A stretch of 40,032 bases of DNA, taken from contig NZ_BBUY01000027.1 in NCBI RefSeq assembly GCF_001590865.1, forward strand, positions 1 to 40,032, written 5' to 3'. Numbering within the stretch: the stretch's first letter is position 1; each line of letters starts with the position of its first letter. Position numbers and translations under genes: made by a program. The notes under the pieces are model-generated. The model worked only from the letters and a program-made list of their open reading frames with translations. It was not told the DNA's origin and ran no database searches. Positions 8,240-16,567 of the stretch are shown piece after piece. This DNA is from Streptomyces sp. NBRC 110611. GTDB taxonomy: Bacteria; Actinomycetota; Actinomycetes; Streptomycetales; Streptomycetaceae.

Positions 8240-9189
8240 TCAGCTGGTGGGGGGGTTGGCCGGGTCCTCGGTGTAGGCGGTGATCCGGGTGGCGACGGCG
8301 TGGGCACGGGCGAGCAGGGCTCGCCGCAGGACCTTCTCGCCCCAGTGCTCGGGGGAGCCAGCGGGCATGGAGACGAGCGCCATCAGGTCGCTGCGGGTGA
8401 GGCCGTCGGCGAGGAGGCCGCGGTGCTGAGCCTCCCACAGCGCGGTGACCGGATCGACGGGGTCGCCGCGGTGGACCAGTGAGGTCAGGCACTGCCACAG
8501 GGAGGCGTGCAGGGGCACCGCGAAGTCCTCGGCCTGCAGCCACCGCATGTCCTTGAGTTCTGCGGGGTGTGCGGTGGCGGTCGCGAGCAGCAGCCGTTCC
8601 TCGTCCAGGGCCTCCTCGCTGCTGTCTCTCGGTGGCGCCTTGGGCCCCGCGGTGCGGGGGAGGGAGCCGGGGTGCGGGGCGAACTGCCCGGAGAGGTCCT
8701 CCAGGAACCGTCCGAGCGTGTCGGCCTGGGCCAGAGTGGTGGCGGCCGGGTTCGGAAGGGTGGCGTCGGTCGCGGTCTGGGCCAGGCGCTCGGCGTGCAT
8801 GCGCAGCATCCGGCGGGCATGGTCGGCGCGGATCATCCGCGCGTACGTCGGCGTGTGCTTCGGCCAGGGGCAGACCTGGATGAGGGTGTGGAGGTAGGAG
8901 GCGGTCAGCCCGGGGGATTCGGGGCGTGCGGCCTCAAGGACGGCGGTCAGCCAGGCCGCATCGGTGCGGTGGGTCTCGGGGTCGGGCGGCGGCATGGTGC
9001 CCATGGCCGCGAAGAGGGCACCGTGGGCGTGGTTGCTGAAGTGTTCCGGCTCGAGCGTGCCGATGTCGGCGAGCCGATGGGGGCCAGGAGGATCGCGCCG
9101 AGCAGGGACTGCTCGGCGTAGTGCACGGGTTGCGGCGGGGGCAGGTCGTCCAGGTCGTCGTCCTCGTACGGGTCGGTGGGTTGAGGCAT
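8240..9189 (-). pseudogene. Frameshifted DnaB-like helicase N-terminal domain protein
   Basis: The gene starts at the ATG at 9189, which overlaps the methyltransferase stop as TAATG. It reads a Pro/Asp-rich leader and then HYAEQSLLGAILLAP, the first helix of a DnaB N-terminal domain. There a C-run of five near 9082 shifts the frame. One extra C would restore LAPHRLADIGTLEPEHFSNH and join the main frame (from 9004), which continues through a second DnaB-N-like unit (EERLLLATATAHPAELKDM ... HASLWQCLTSLVHRGDPVDP). A 7-base C-run near 8252 leads to early termination; one extra C would continue as HQLITGSRRA. There is no helicase motor. It may be a true pseudogene or an assembly homopolymer error. 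Confidence 0.7.
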
Positions 9190-9512
9190 TAGGCGGCCAG
9201 GGTGAAGTCGTCGGGGGTGAGGGTCTTGTCGAGGTGGGGGGCGAGGAGGTGAGCGGCGAGCCGGGGTGGCACCGCGTTGCCGACCTGGCTGAAGACCTGG
9301 CCCTTGTTGCCTTGCCAGGGGTAGTCGGCGGGGAAGGTCTGCAGCACGCCGGCCTCGTGCGTGGTGATCCGGATCGGATCCGGCGCCGTGGCCGCGTCTA
9401 TGTCGTCGCCGATGGGCTCGGCAACCAGGAGACGGACGCACGGGACGCGTACGCCGGTCCTGGACGCCCCGCGCCACCGGTCTCCTACCGGCCGATGGCA
9501 AGCCGCCCGCCG
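9189..9512 (-). pseudogene. DNA (cytosine-5) methyltransferase, C-terminal fragment
   Basis: The last 107 codons of an open frame read IRITTHEAGVLQTFPADYPW, then KGQVFSQVGNAVPPRLAAHL. These are the end of the target-recognition region and motifs IX-X of C5 DNA methyltransferases. The catalytic PC motif, the ENV motif and the SAM-binding motifs are missing. Upstream the frame meets a stop at 9513-9515 and the sequence changes character, so the gene has lost its front. Its TAA overlaps the ATG of the DnaB-N-like gene, as in intact mobile-element operons. A fragment this short cannot be an active methyltransferase. Confidence 0.75.
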
Positions 9513-9791
9513 CTACCGGACAGACATCCGTGGTCGCCCGGCCGTCGCATCCGGCGCCGGATACGAGAGCTTCCTCAAAGCCGACACCGCCATAACGCCG
9601 ACTCGTGTGGAGTCCATCGGCGGGCCAGGCCAGGTGCCAAGGTCCGGATGTCGGCGAGTTCCAGACGGGCCGGGCGGGCCCATGTCAGCCGGAGGTGGCA
9701 GAGACACTGACTGCGTTCACGCCTCTGCTGCGTCGAACAGGCCGCCCGCGGCTTGCGGTGAGGGCGATGGGGCAGGGATGCGGTACAGAAC

Positions 9792-10068
9792 ATGGCGGGC
9801 CTTGCGGCGGACTTCTTCCAGCTGGCCGTCGCCCGCCAGCGCATTTCCCTGGCCCCCGCCAGGCAGGTCATCGAACAGCACTGGGACGGCTCAGTGGGCC
9901 TCGACGCCACACCCGTGCGCACCTTCTCCCGTGGCGTGGCCGCCGCTGAGGCCCGCACCGCCACCGACCCCGACGCCGCCTGGTACGTCTGCGAAGGCGA
10001 CCACGCTACCCCACCGCCCCCCCGCCCACGGCGGAAAGAAGGCCAGGAAGGCCAAGCGCTACCTCTAG
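9792..10068 (+). pseudogene. Transposase remnant
   Basis: The plus frame from 9792 reads QVIEQHWDGSVGLDATPVRT and then TATDPDAAWYVCEGDH. This resembles the region around the first catalytic Asp in IS4-like transposases of Streptomyces, where a GIDATPVR block is followed by WYVREGDH. Around 10005-10025 a C-run shifts the frame, and the expected continuation GGKKARKAKRYL is read in another frame to a stop at 10066-10068. The start and the C-terminal catalytic part are absent. It lies directly beyond the truncated methyltransferase and may mark the event that removed that gene's 5' end. Confidence 0.55.
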
Positions 10069-10085
10069 TGACGCGCGAGGAACTT

Positions 10086-10487
10086 TCAGAACTGTGTACG
10101 GTCGCCGATGTACCGAGTCGTCTCGCAGGCCGTCTGGGTAATGCGGGCGAACTTGACGCACAGTTTAGTGTCGGTGCCGGTGTCGAAGGTGCTCCAGGTG
10201 TGGCTGAGTGTATTCCCAACCCGGTGCGCCTGCGCTGTGCGGAAATGCCGCCCATTCATGAAGAGGCTGACCCTCCTGCGTCCTGTCCCCCGTGAAGGAT
10301 TGGTCCAGATCGCCGTCACAGAGTTCATGTGATTGCGACCGTTCAGTCGGATACATACCTGGGGGCCCGAGAAGTCGTGCGTGCATGCACTCGTGTCGGC
10401 TGCAGCTGGGGGTGCGGCTGCAATGGGAACCGACACTGAAATCGCCAGTAGCGAAATGACCCGATTGAACAGCGAACTAAGTTTCAT
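10086..10487 (-). CDS. Small secreted protein, unknown function
   Basis: A 133-residue protein with a Sec-type signal peptide: Lys near the start, a hydrophobic core VISLLAISVSVPIAAA, and a likely cleavage after PPAAA (about residue 30). The mature part has four cysteines (ACTHD, VCIRL, LCVKF, ACETT), which could form two disulfides, and alternating hydrophobic segments suggesting a beta fold. I recognise no family. Codon usage is less GC-biased at the third position than in its neighbours. A GTG at 10496 is an alternative start; neither has a strong ribosome site. Confidence 0.6.
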   Translation of the reverse strand: MKLSSLFNRVISLLAISVSVPIAAAPPAAADTSACTHDFSGPQVCIRLNGRNHMNSVTAIWTNPSRGTGRRRVSLFMNGRHFRTAQAHRVGNTLSHTWSTFDTGTDTKLCVKFARITQTACETTRYIGDRTQF

Positions 10488-10597
10488 GAGCTTCACACCT
10501 GGTCAACGCGCCGTCGGCCACGAGGGAATCGTCTCCTTTCTGCGATCACCCAACTGGCCGCCTACCTCCTGTCCGGAAGTTCTGTCCGGTGAGGACT

Positions 10598-11104
10598 TCA
10601 GCCCCCGAACATTCCGCGACAAAGCTGGAGCAGGTCCGAAGGGACCCTGCCAGATGCCATGCGGCACATGAACCGAGGATTCGCCGTCGCGTGTGGATGC
10701 TCGCCCCTCCCATGCCGTCGAGGAATGGCGCTGGCTCGGTGGTCATGGCGGGCCCCGTGAGGCTTCTGATGGGCCGACGGCGGGTGCGCATGCTGCGGAG
10801 GTGATGCAGGAATTCGTGACGGGTGCCGGTGAGCCGTCGGAAGACGTGTGTGATCAGGAAGCTGCTTGTGTCTGTTTACCGGCATCTCACCCTCGTAAGG
10901 TGTGGGTGCTTTGGGGGATGTGGTCACTAGCTGCTCGCGGGGCTGTTGTTCCGGCTCCGTCAGATGGTGGCCTGGTGCAGAGGTTTGCTTGGAGGATGGG
11001 CGAACGGGTGCCGTCAGAGGAGATCCACCGGAATTAACGGAGAAGCAGCCGGTCATTGCCATCAGCAGGATTGTCATAGTGGTAAGCCGATGTGGAGCGC
11101 GCAC
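10598..11104 (-). CDS. Putative lipoprotein, doubtful
   Basis: A 168-residue frame. Its N-terminus (basic, then TILLMAMTGC) looks like a lipoprotein signal peptide with the lipobox Cys at about residue 19. The rest is rich in Pro, His, Thr and Ser with little hydrophobic patterning, and could be a disordered surface tail or partly non-coding. The GTG at 11104 gives a basic n-region, and an ATG at 11077 is an alternative. No good ribosome site is seen and no family is recognised. Confidence 0.35.
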   Translation of the reverse strand: MRAPHRLTTMTILLMAMTGCFSVNSGGSPLTAPVRPSSKQTSAPGHHLTEPEQQPREQLVTTSPKAPTPYEGEMPVNRHKQLPDHTRLPTAHRHPSRIPASPPQHAHPPSAHQKPHGARHDHRASAIPRRHGRGEHPHATANPRFMCRMASGRVPSDLLQLCRGMFGG

Positions 11105-11328
11105 GGCGTCACCGTGCCGAAAGCCCCAGACCTGCACAACCGGACACGCCGAATAGCATGCAGAAGAGCAGCCTTGCATCACCACCAGGCGAGAGCAGCA
11201 ATCAACGCCTCACGCGGCTCTTTCTCAGAAGACGCGCCGGACGGCCGATACATCTCTGAACTCTGCCCCAGAACTTGGCCAACTCGGCATTCCCGAGAGG
11301 GGCAGACAGCCGGGCTGCCCCTGCTGAC

Positions 11329-14300
11329 TCACTGGGGAGCAGACCAGCCTATTTGGATGACGCGGGGCCGCTGCCGAGGAGTGATCAGCTTGGCCCGACC
11401 GGGTGGCATGGGCTCCGCCTTGTTGTTGCCTACGAGTGGTCCTTCGTCGGGATCTCCCGAGAGGACGACGCCCGTGGCTCCCAGCTCCTTGAGACGCCGG
11501 GTAACCGGGTCGAAGGAGGTGCGAGCCGCGCCGGCGGTATTGCGGGCGACGATGACGCGGAGGCCGATGTCCCGGGCGTAGGGAAAGTATTCGGCTAGTG
11601 GTTCGAGGGGGTTGCCGGAAGGGAGGGCGACGAGGTCGTAGTCGTCGATGACGATGAAGATCTCAGGGCCGTGCCACCAGCTGCGGGCGCGCATCTGCTC
11701 AGTGGTGACGTCCTCTGTGGGCAGCCGAGCTTGGAGAATCGAGGCGAGGCGGTTCAGGCCATCTCCTAGTGATGCGGAGGCGGGGGCGTAGTGCAGTACA
11801 TGGTCCTCCGGGAGATGGCCGTGCAGTCCGCGTCGGTAGTCGCCGACGATGGCCAGGGCTTCATGGGGCTGATGCCGTTCGGCGAGACGCTGGGTGAGTA
11901 GGCGAAGGAGAGCGGTCTTCCCGGATTCGCTTTCGCCGTAGATGAGCAGGAGCGGGTCGGTGTCGAAGTTGACGTAGGTCGGCGCCAGCGCCGTTTCGTC
12001 GAGCCCCACGGCGAAGCCCAGGTCGGGTGTCTCGCTGGCCTTGGGGAGGACGTCGGTGTGCAGGCGGTCGGGGAGCATACGTACGGGTGGGCAGACGGGG
12101 CCGTGCCAGTGGGACGCGATGGCCGCGGTCAGCTCAGTGGAGCCCGCGATGGCATCGGTGTGGTCCTGCGTGGTGTGGAGAGATGAGGCATGTGGGAGGG
12201 CGGTCACGTAGTGCAGTCCGCCGTGCGCGAGGCCGTGTCCCGGTCGGTCCGTGGGCACGTTACGGGCGCGTTTGCGATCGTGTTCGGAGTCCAGCGGATT
12301 GGCCATCCGAAGTTCTAGCCGGGTGCCGAGCTGATCCTTGAGGGCGGGGCGGATCTCGTTGTACCGGCCGGCGGCAAGCACGAGGTGGATACCGAAGGCG
12401 AGCCCGCGGACGGCCACAGCCTCGATGTCGGGGATCAGCTGTTCGTGCTCGCGTTTGAAGGCTCCCCAGCCGTCGATCACCAGGAAGACATCGCCGAAGA
12501 GGTGATCGGGGTAATGCCCTACGGCGCGGCGTCCGCGGTAGGTCCGGATGGAGTCGATGTGGTGGGCCTGGAAGAACTCTTCCCGCTCGTTGAGGATCTG
12601 TCGTACCTCGGCGACGGTCCTGCGCGCCTTGGCCGCATCGAGTCTCGAGGCGACACCCCCGACGTGCGGGAGGCCAACGAAGGACGACAGGCTGCCGCCT
12701 CCGAAGTCCAGGCAGTAGAACTGCACTTCTCGGGGCGTGTGTGTCACAGCGAAGGACGTGACGAGGGTGCGGAGCAGGGTGGACTTTCCTGAGCGCGGTC
12801 CGCCGATGACCGCGACATGGCCCTGTGGCCCGGAGAGGTCACACTGGAGAACTTCGCGGCGCTGTTCGAAGGGCAGGTCGGCGATACCGAGCGGGACGAC
12901 GAGGGACATCTCCCGCCATTCGGCGGGCTGCAGGCCTCGTTCGGCCGTGGCTGTGAGCGGACGAAGCAGGTCTCCGAGGGCGGGGGACTCCGCCAGTGGG
13001 GGCAGCCAGAGCTGCTGTGCTGCCGGCCCGTGGTCCTGGAGGCGGTCCACCAGGATGTCCAGTACAGACCGGTCGGCTCCGTCAGTGTCTTCCGAGTTCT
13101 CGTCCTGGCCGTGGAGAGGTGGCTCTGGAGGTTCCAGGACGGACTCGGCGGTGAACAGCATCGGGGCAAGATCTTCCCCACCGCGTCGGGAAGCCATGAT
13201 GCGCCGGGGGTGGTACGGGCCGGAGACGTATGCGGCCTTGAATTGCGTCAGACCTTCTGTGCCGTGGCTCAGGAGGCCGGCCCCTGGGACGTTGGGCAAG
13301 CGGTACGCGTCCGTGACACCGAGAGCGATACGGGACTCGTCGGCGGAGAAGGTCCGCATCACCAGTCGGTAGGAGAGATAGGTGTCCAAGCCTCGCAGGC
13401 GGCCTTCGTCCACCCGCTGTGAGGAAAGCAGCAGATGCACGCCGAGCGAGCGACCGATGCGTCCGATCTGTAGAAACATGTCGATGAATTCCGGCCTGGC
13501 CGTCAGCAGCTCACTGAATTCATCCAGGATGATCAGCAGGGTGGGTAACGGCTGCAAGGGTGCCCCTGCCGCCCGCGCTCTCTCGTAGGCACCGATGTTG
13601 GCGAAGTTGCCGCTGGAGTGCAGCAATTCCTGACGACGTCGAAGTTCGCCAGCGAGAGCATCCTCCATCCGGTCGACGAGGGCGAGATCCTCGACGAGGT
13701 TGCTGATGAAGGCTGCGACGTGCGGCAGATCGGCCAGGCCGGTGAATGTGGCGCCACCCTTGAAGTCGACGAGGAGGAAATTCAGCGTCTCGGAGCTGTG
13801 GGTGGCGGCCAGGCCTAGGACCAGGGTGCGCAGCAGCTCGGACTTGCCCGATCCGGTGGCGCCGACGCACAGGCCGTGGGGCCCCATCCCTCCTTGGGAA
13901 GCCTCCTTGAGGTCGAGAACGACAGGTTTCCCCTCGGCATCGACGCCAAGAGGGACCCGAAGTCGCTCCAGCGGGGCCGGATGCGCCGCAGGACGAGGGT
14001 CGAAGGCCGCGGGATCGTCGATGCCCATGAGATCGGTGAATCCGACACTTCCCAGCAGCGGATCTTCGTCCTCGTCATCGCTGATCCGTAGCGGTGAAAG
14101 GGCACGTGCGACTGCTGTGGCTTCGACGAGGCTCAAGACATCCGGAACACCGGTGTAGACGGAGCCGGCGCTGGAAACCAAGCTGAGGGCGTTCGGTTCG
14201 ACAACCAAACCCGGTGGGCGGTCCCAGCCCGGGAGCCAGTCTCCTTCGCGCGTACGGCGATGGCGTTCGGAGCCGACGGCCGGCGCCAGCTCAACGACCG

Positions 14301-15372
14301 TTACACCCAGAAATTCGATCCGGTCGAATGGCCAGGAGAACGTCGAGGTGGGACCAAGATCCAGAAGGATCACTATGTGCGGATGGTCGAGCAGAGGCCG
14401 CGCGCCCTGCTCCCAGGTGGGGCGCGCGCAGAGTTCCGCGGCGAGCCCGTCTTCGAGGGCATCGAGTGAGGAATAGATCAGCAGCCGCGGCCGACCTCTG
14501 CTGCCAGCATCTCCAGATTGGGCAGAGCGCGCGTGTGGCAGCCACTTGATCCAGTCCCACTCCGAGGCCGTACCAGGAGCTGCCACTATCGCGATCCACA
14601 GGTCGTCCGGGGAGTGCAGCGTCGCCAGCTGGCAGACCAAGGCCCGAGCCGTGCCCTGGACGGTCTCGGCGTCGCCCCGGATCGTCAGTCGCGGAAACGC
14701 TCGCAGGGACAGCGCCAAGGGCAGTCCTTCGAGATGCTCGTACGCTTCCACAAAGCGTCGCAGGGCGTGAGCAGACAGGGGCTCCCACTCCTCTGCGGGG
14801 CCGGCCTGAGGCACGATGAGCCGGGTAGCGAGGATCTGTGGCCCCAGCCCCACACGCACCTGGCCAAAGTCGTCGTTCCCGGGCCGCCGCTCCCACAGCC
14901 GCGTGCGCTCGGCGATCACCGCCCACAGCTGTCCCGGCTCGGGGAACGTACGACACTCAGCCAGACGCTGAGCACGTGCCGTCTTGCGAACCTCCTCCCG
15001 AGTACGGGCCAGGTACTTCAGGTACTCGTGACGCGCCGCACGCACCCCGGACGATGAGCCGCGCCGAGCACGGACGACCTGCCCCACCCCCATGGCCGCG
15101 GCCGAGACGAGCATGATGAAGCCCATGATCTTCATGAACGGTGGCGAACCGGGCAGGAAGAAGTACGCCGCGCTGCTTCCCATGGTCATCACCGGCAGCA
15201 GCATCAGTACAACGGACTCACCCTGACGCTCAGGCAGTACGGGCGGCGTCTTCAGATGCAGCTCGCCCTTGGGATAGTCCGGGAGCGCAGCACGCGGAGG
15301 GCGCTTGACGGTGATAGTTGCCAATGGGAGACGGCTACTGCCTGAAGTCAGGGCCGGGCGGCTGCTGGCCAT
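11329..15372 (-). CDS. eccC: Type VII secretion FtsK/SpoIIIE ATPase EccC
   Basis: A 1347-residue motor of the ESX/type VII system, fused as EccCa plus EccCb. The N-terminus has the family motif TVKRPPRA (21-28), then two membrane helices (about 55-75 and 79-100). Three ATPase domains follow, with Walker A at GATGSGKS (504-511), GGPRSGKS (857-864) and GESESGKT (1145-1152), and Walker B at LLIILDEF (612-619), FLVIDGW (963-969) and FIVIDDYD (1239-1246). All three keep Lys and acidic residues. Family knowledge says the first domain drives transport and the others bind substrate signals. The annotated start overlaps mycP by 38 bp; a TTG at 15324, just after the mycP stop, would match usual EccC N-termini better. 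Confidence 0.95.
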   Translation of the reverse strand: MASSRPALTSGSSRLPLATITVKRPPRAALPDYPKGELHLKTPPVLPERQGESVVLMLLPVMTMGSSAAYFFLPGSPPFMKIMGFIMLVSAAAMGVGQVVRARRGSSSGVRAARHEYLKYLARTREEVRKTARAQRLAECRTFPEPGQLWAVIAERTRLWERRPGNDDFGQVRVGLGPQILATRLIVPQAGPAEEWEPLSAHALRRFVEAYEHLEGLPLALSLRAFPRLTIRGDAETVQGTARALVCQLATLHSPDDLWIAIVAAPGTASEWDWIKWLPHARSAQSGDAGSRGRPRLLIYSSLDALEDGLAAELCARPTWEQGARPLLDHPHIVILLDLGPTSTFSWPFDRIEFLGVTVVELAPAVGSERHRRTREGDWLPGWDRPPGLVVEPNALSLVSSAGSVYTGVPDVLSLVEATAVARALSPLRISDDEDEDPLLGSVGFTDLMGIDDPAAFDPRPAAHPAPLERLRVPLGVDAEGKPVVLDLKEASQGGMGPHGLCVGATGSGKSELLRTLVLGLAATHSSETLNFLLVDFKGGATFTGLADLPHVAAFISNLVEDLALVDRMEDALAGELRRRQELLHSSGNFANIGAYERARAAGAPLQPLPTLLIILDEFSELLTARPEFIDMFLQIGRIGRSLGVHLLLSSQRVDEGRLRGLDTYLSYRLVMRTFSADESRIALGVTDAYRLPNVPGAGLLSHGTEGLTQFKAAYVSGPYHPRRIMASRRGGEDLAPMLFTAESVLEPPEPPLHGQDENSEDTDGADRSVLDILVDRLQDHGPAAQQLWLPPLAESPALGDLLRPLTATAERGLQPAEWREMSLVVPLGIADLPFEQRREVLQCDLSGPQGHVAVIGGPRSGKSTLLRTLVTSFAVTHTPREVQFYCLDFGGGSLSSFVGLPHVGGVASRLDAAKARRTVAEVRQILNEREEFFQAHHIDSIRTYRGRRAVGHYPDHLFGDVFLVIDGWGAFKREHEQLIPDIEAVAVRGLAFGIHLVLAAGRYNEIRPALKDQLGTRLELRMANPLDSEHDRKRARNVPTDRPGHGLAHGGLHYVTALPHASSLHTTQDHTDAIAGSTELTAAIASHWHGPVCPPVRMLPDRLHTDVLPKASETPDLGFAVGLDETALAPTYVNFDTDPLLLIYGESESGKTALLRLLTQRLAERHQPHEALAIVGDYRRGLHGHLPEDHVLHYAPASASLGDGLNRLASILQARLPTEDVTTEQMRARSWWHGPEIFIVIDDYDLVALPSGNPLEPLAEYFPYARDIGLRVIVARNTAGAARTSFDPVTRRLKELGATGVVLSGDPDEGPLVGNNKAEPMPPGRAKLITPRQRPRVIQIGWSAPQ

Positions 15373-16567
15373 ACGGAGACGGCGGCGGCGCGATGGGACG
15401 ACGGCGCTTGACGACGATCACTGCCACTACCGCAAGGAGCCCCAGAACTGCCGCACCGACGGCACCCCACGCGACGTACGCCCACCGACCCTTGCTGGAG
15501 GTCGCATCGGGAGCCGCCGAGTCGGCAGGGGAAGGATCCGCTGCCGACGAGGAAGTTGTTGGGGCAGGTAGCGGTCCGTTCTTCGGGCCGGCGGGGATGT
15601 CCTCGGTCAGGGCACTGTAGGGGCGGATGAAGCCGTAGCCGTAGTGCTTGTCGGGAAGCCTCGCTCCCTTCATTGACTCCGGCAGCTTGGCTGTCTTCGC
15701 CAGGCGATTGGCGATTTGGCCGGCAGTAAGGTTCGGGAACTTCGAGCGGAGGAGAACCGCAGCGGCTGATACGTAGGCAGCGGCATTGGATGTACCCGAG
15801 CCTACCTGGTACTGGTGGTCCAGTCCTGCGTTGTACGTGTCCACACCGGGTGCTGCGAGCAGGTTGTTCGACCCAAAGTTGGACTGTTCCCAGACCTTTC
15901 CTGAGGAATCGACAGCGCCCACCGAGACCACACCCGGATAGCTTGCCGGATAGTTGGACCTTGCAGATCCGTCGTTCCCGGCCGCGGCCACGATGACCGC
16001 GTCCTTCTCTCGCGCGTACCGAACGGCGTCGTCCATACCCGGGGTCTGAAAGTTCTTGCCCAGGGACAAGTTGATGACTGACGCACCATGGTCAACGGCA
16101 TAGCGAATCGCTTGCGACACCGGTGCATCCTGGCCACCTGCTCCGACTCCGAGGTCGTCGTCTGTGGTGACGCGGAGGGGCAGGATCTTTGCTGCGGGGG
16201 CCAGCCCCTTGATGCCTGCATCACCACCTGGACCATGGCCATGGCCTGCGATCAGAGAAGCCATCCCGGTGCCATGAGCGCTCTCGGACTCACGGTCCGC
16301 GCGCCCCTGGCCTTTAAGGAAATTCTTACCCGGCAGCACGTTGCCCACGAGGTCGGGATGGGTCCCGTCGACGCCTGTATCGACGACGGCGACGGTCACC
16401 CCCCGACCTGTGGATACCTCTTCAATTGAAGCCGCATCGAATGATGACAAGGCCCACTGGCGATCGCGAATGGAGTCTGCGGCTGCTGGGGGTGCTCCAT
16501 ACGCGAGACTGACCACGCAGAGCAGCGTCGCCCCACCCGCCGTTCTCATCCATTGCTTGATCGTCAC
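15335..16567 (-). CDS. mycP: Mycosin-type subtilisin serine protease (MycP)
   Basis: A 410-residue membrane-anchored S8 protease of type VII loci. A signal peptide (1-31, ending PPAAA) precedes the catalytic domain. The triad is D63 (VVDTGVDGTHPD), H98 (AHGTGMASLIAG) and S260 (GSGTSNAAAY), with the oxyanion Asn at N198 (AAAGNDG). A Ser/Pro-rich linker leads to a C-terminal membrane helix (about 362-386) and a KRRR anchor. Mycosins sit outside the membrane and stabilise or process the secretion complex. The GTG start overlaps the stop of the upstream gene (GTGA), so the genes are translationally coupled in the order Esx, WXG/PG-rich, mycP, eccC. Confidence 0.95.
   Translation of the reverse strand: MTIKQWMRTAGGATLLCVVSLAYGAPPAAADSIRDRQWALSSFDAASIEEVSTGRGVTVAVVDTGVDGTHPDLVGNVLPGKNFLKGQGRADRESESAHGTGMASLIAGHGHGPGGDAGIKGLAPAAKILPLRVTTDDDLGVGAGGQDAPVSQAIRYAVDHGASVINLSLGKNFQTPGMDDAVRYAREKDAVIVAAAGNDGSARSNYPASYPGVVSVGAVDSSGKVWEQSNFGSNNLLAAPGVDTYNAGLDHQYQVGSGTSNAAAYVSAAAVLLRSKFPNLTAGQIANRLAKTAKLPESMKGARLPDKHYGYGFIRPYSALTEDIPAGPKNGPLPAPTTSSSAADPSPADSAAPDATSSKGRWAYVAWGAVGAAVLGLLAVVAVIVVKRRRPIAPPPSPYGQQPPGPDFRQ

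Noticed and set aside
9513..9791. Possible N-terminal part of the transposase
   Set aside because: No frame in this stretch continues the transposase-like sequence, so the remnant is limited to 9792-10068.
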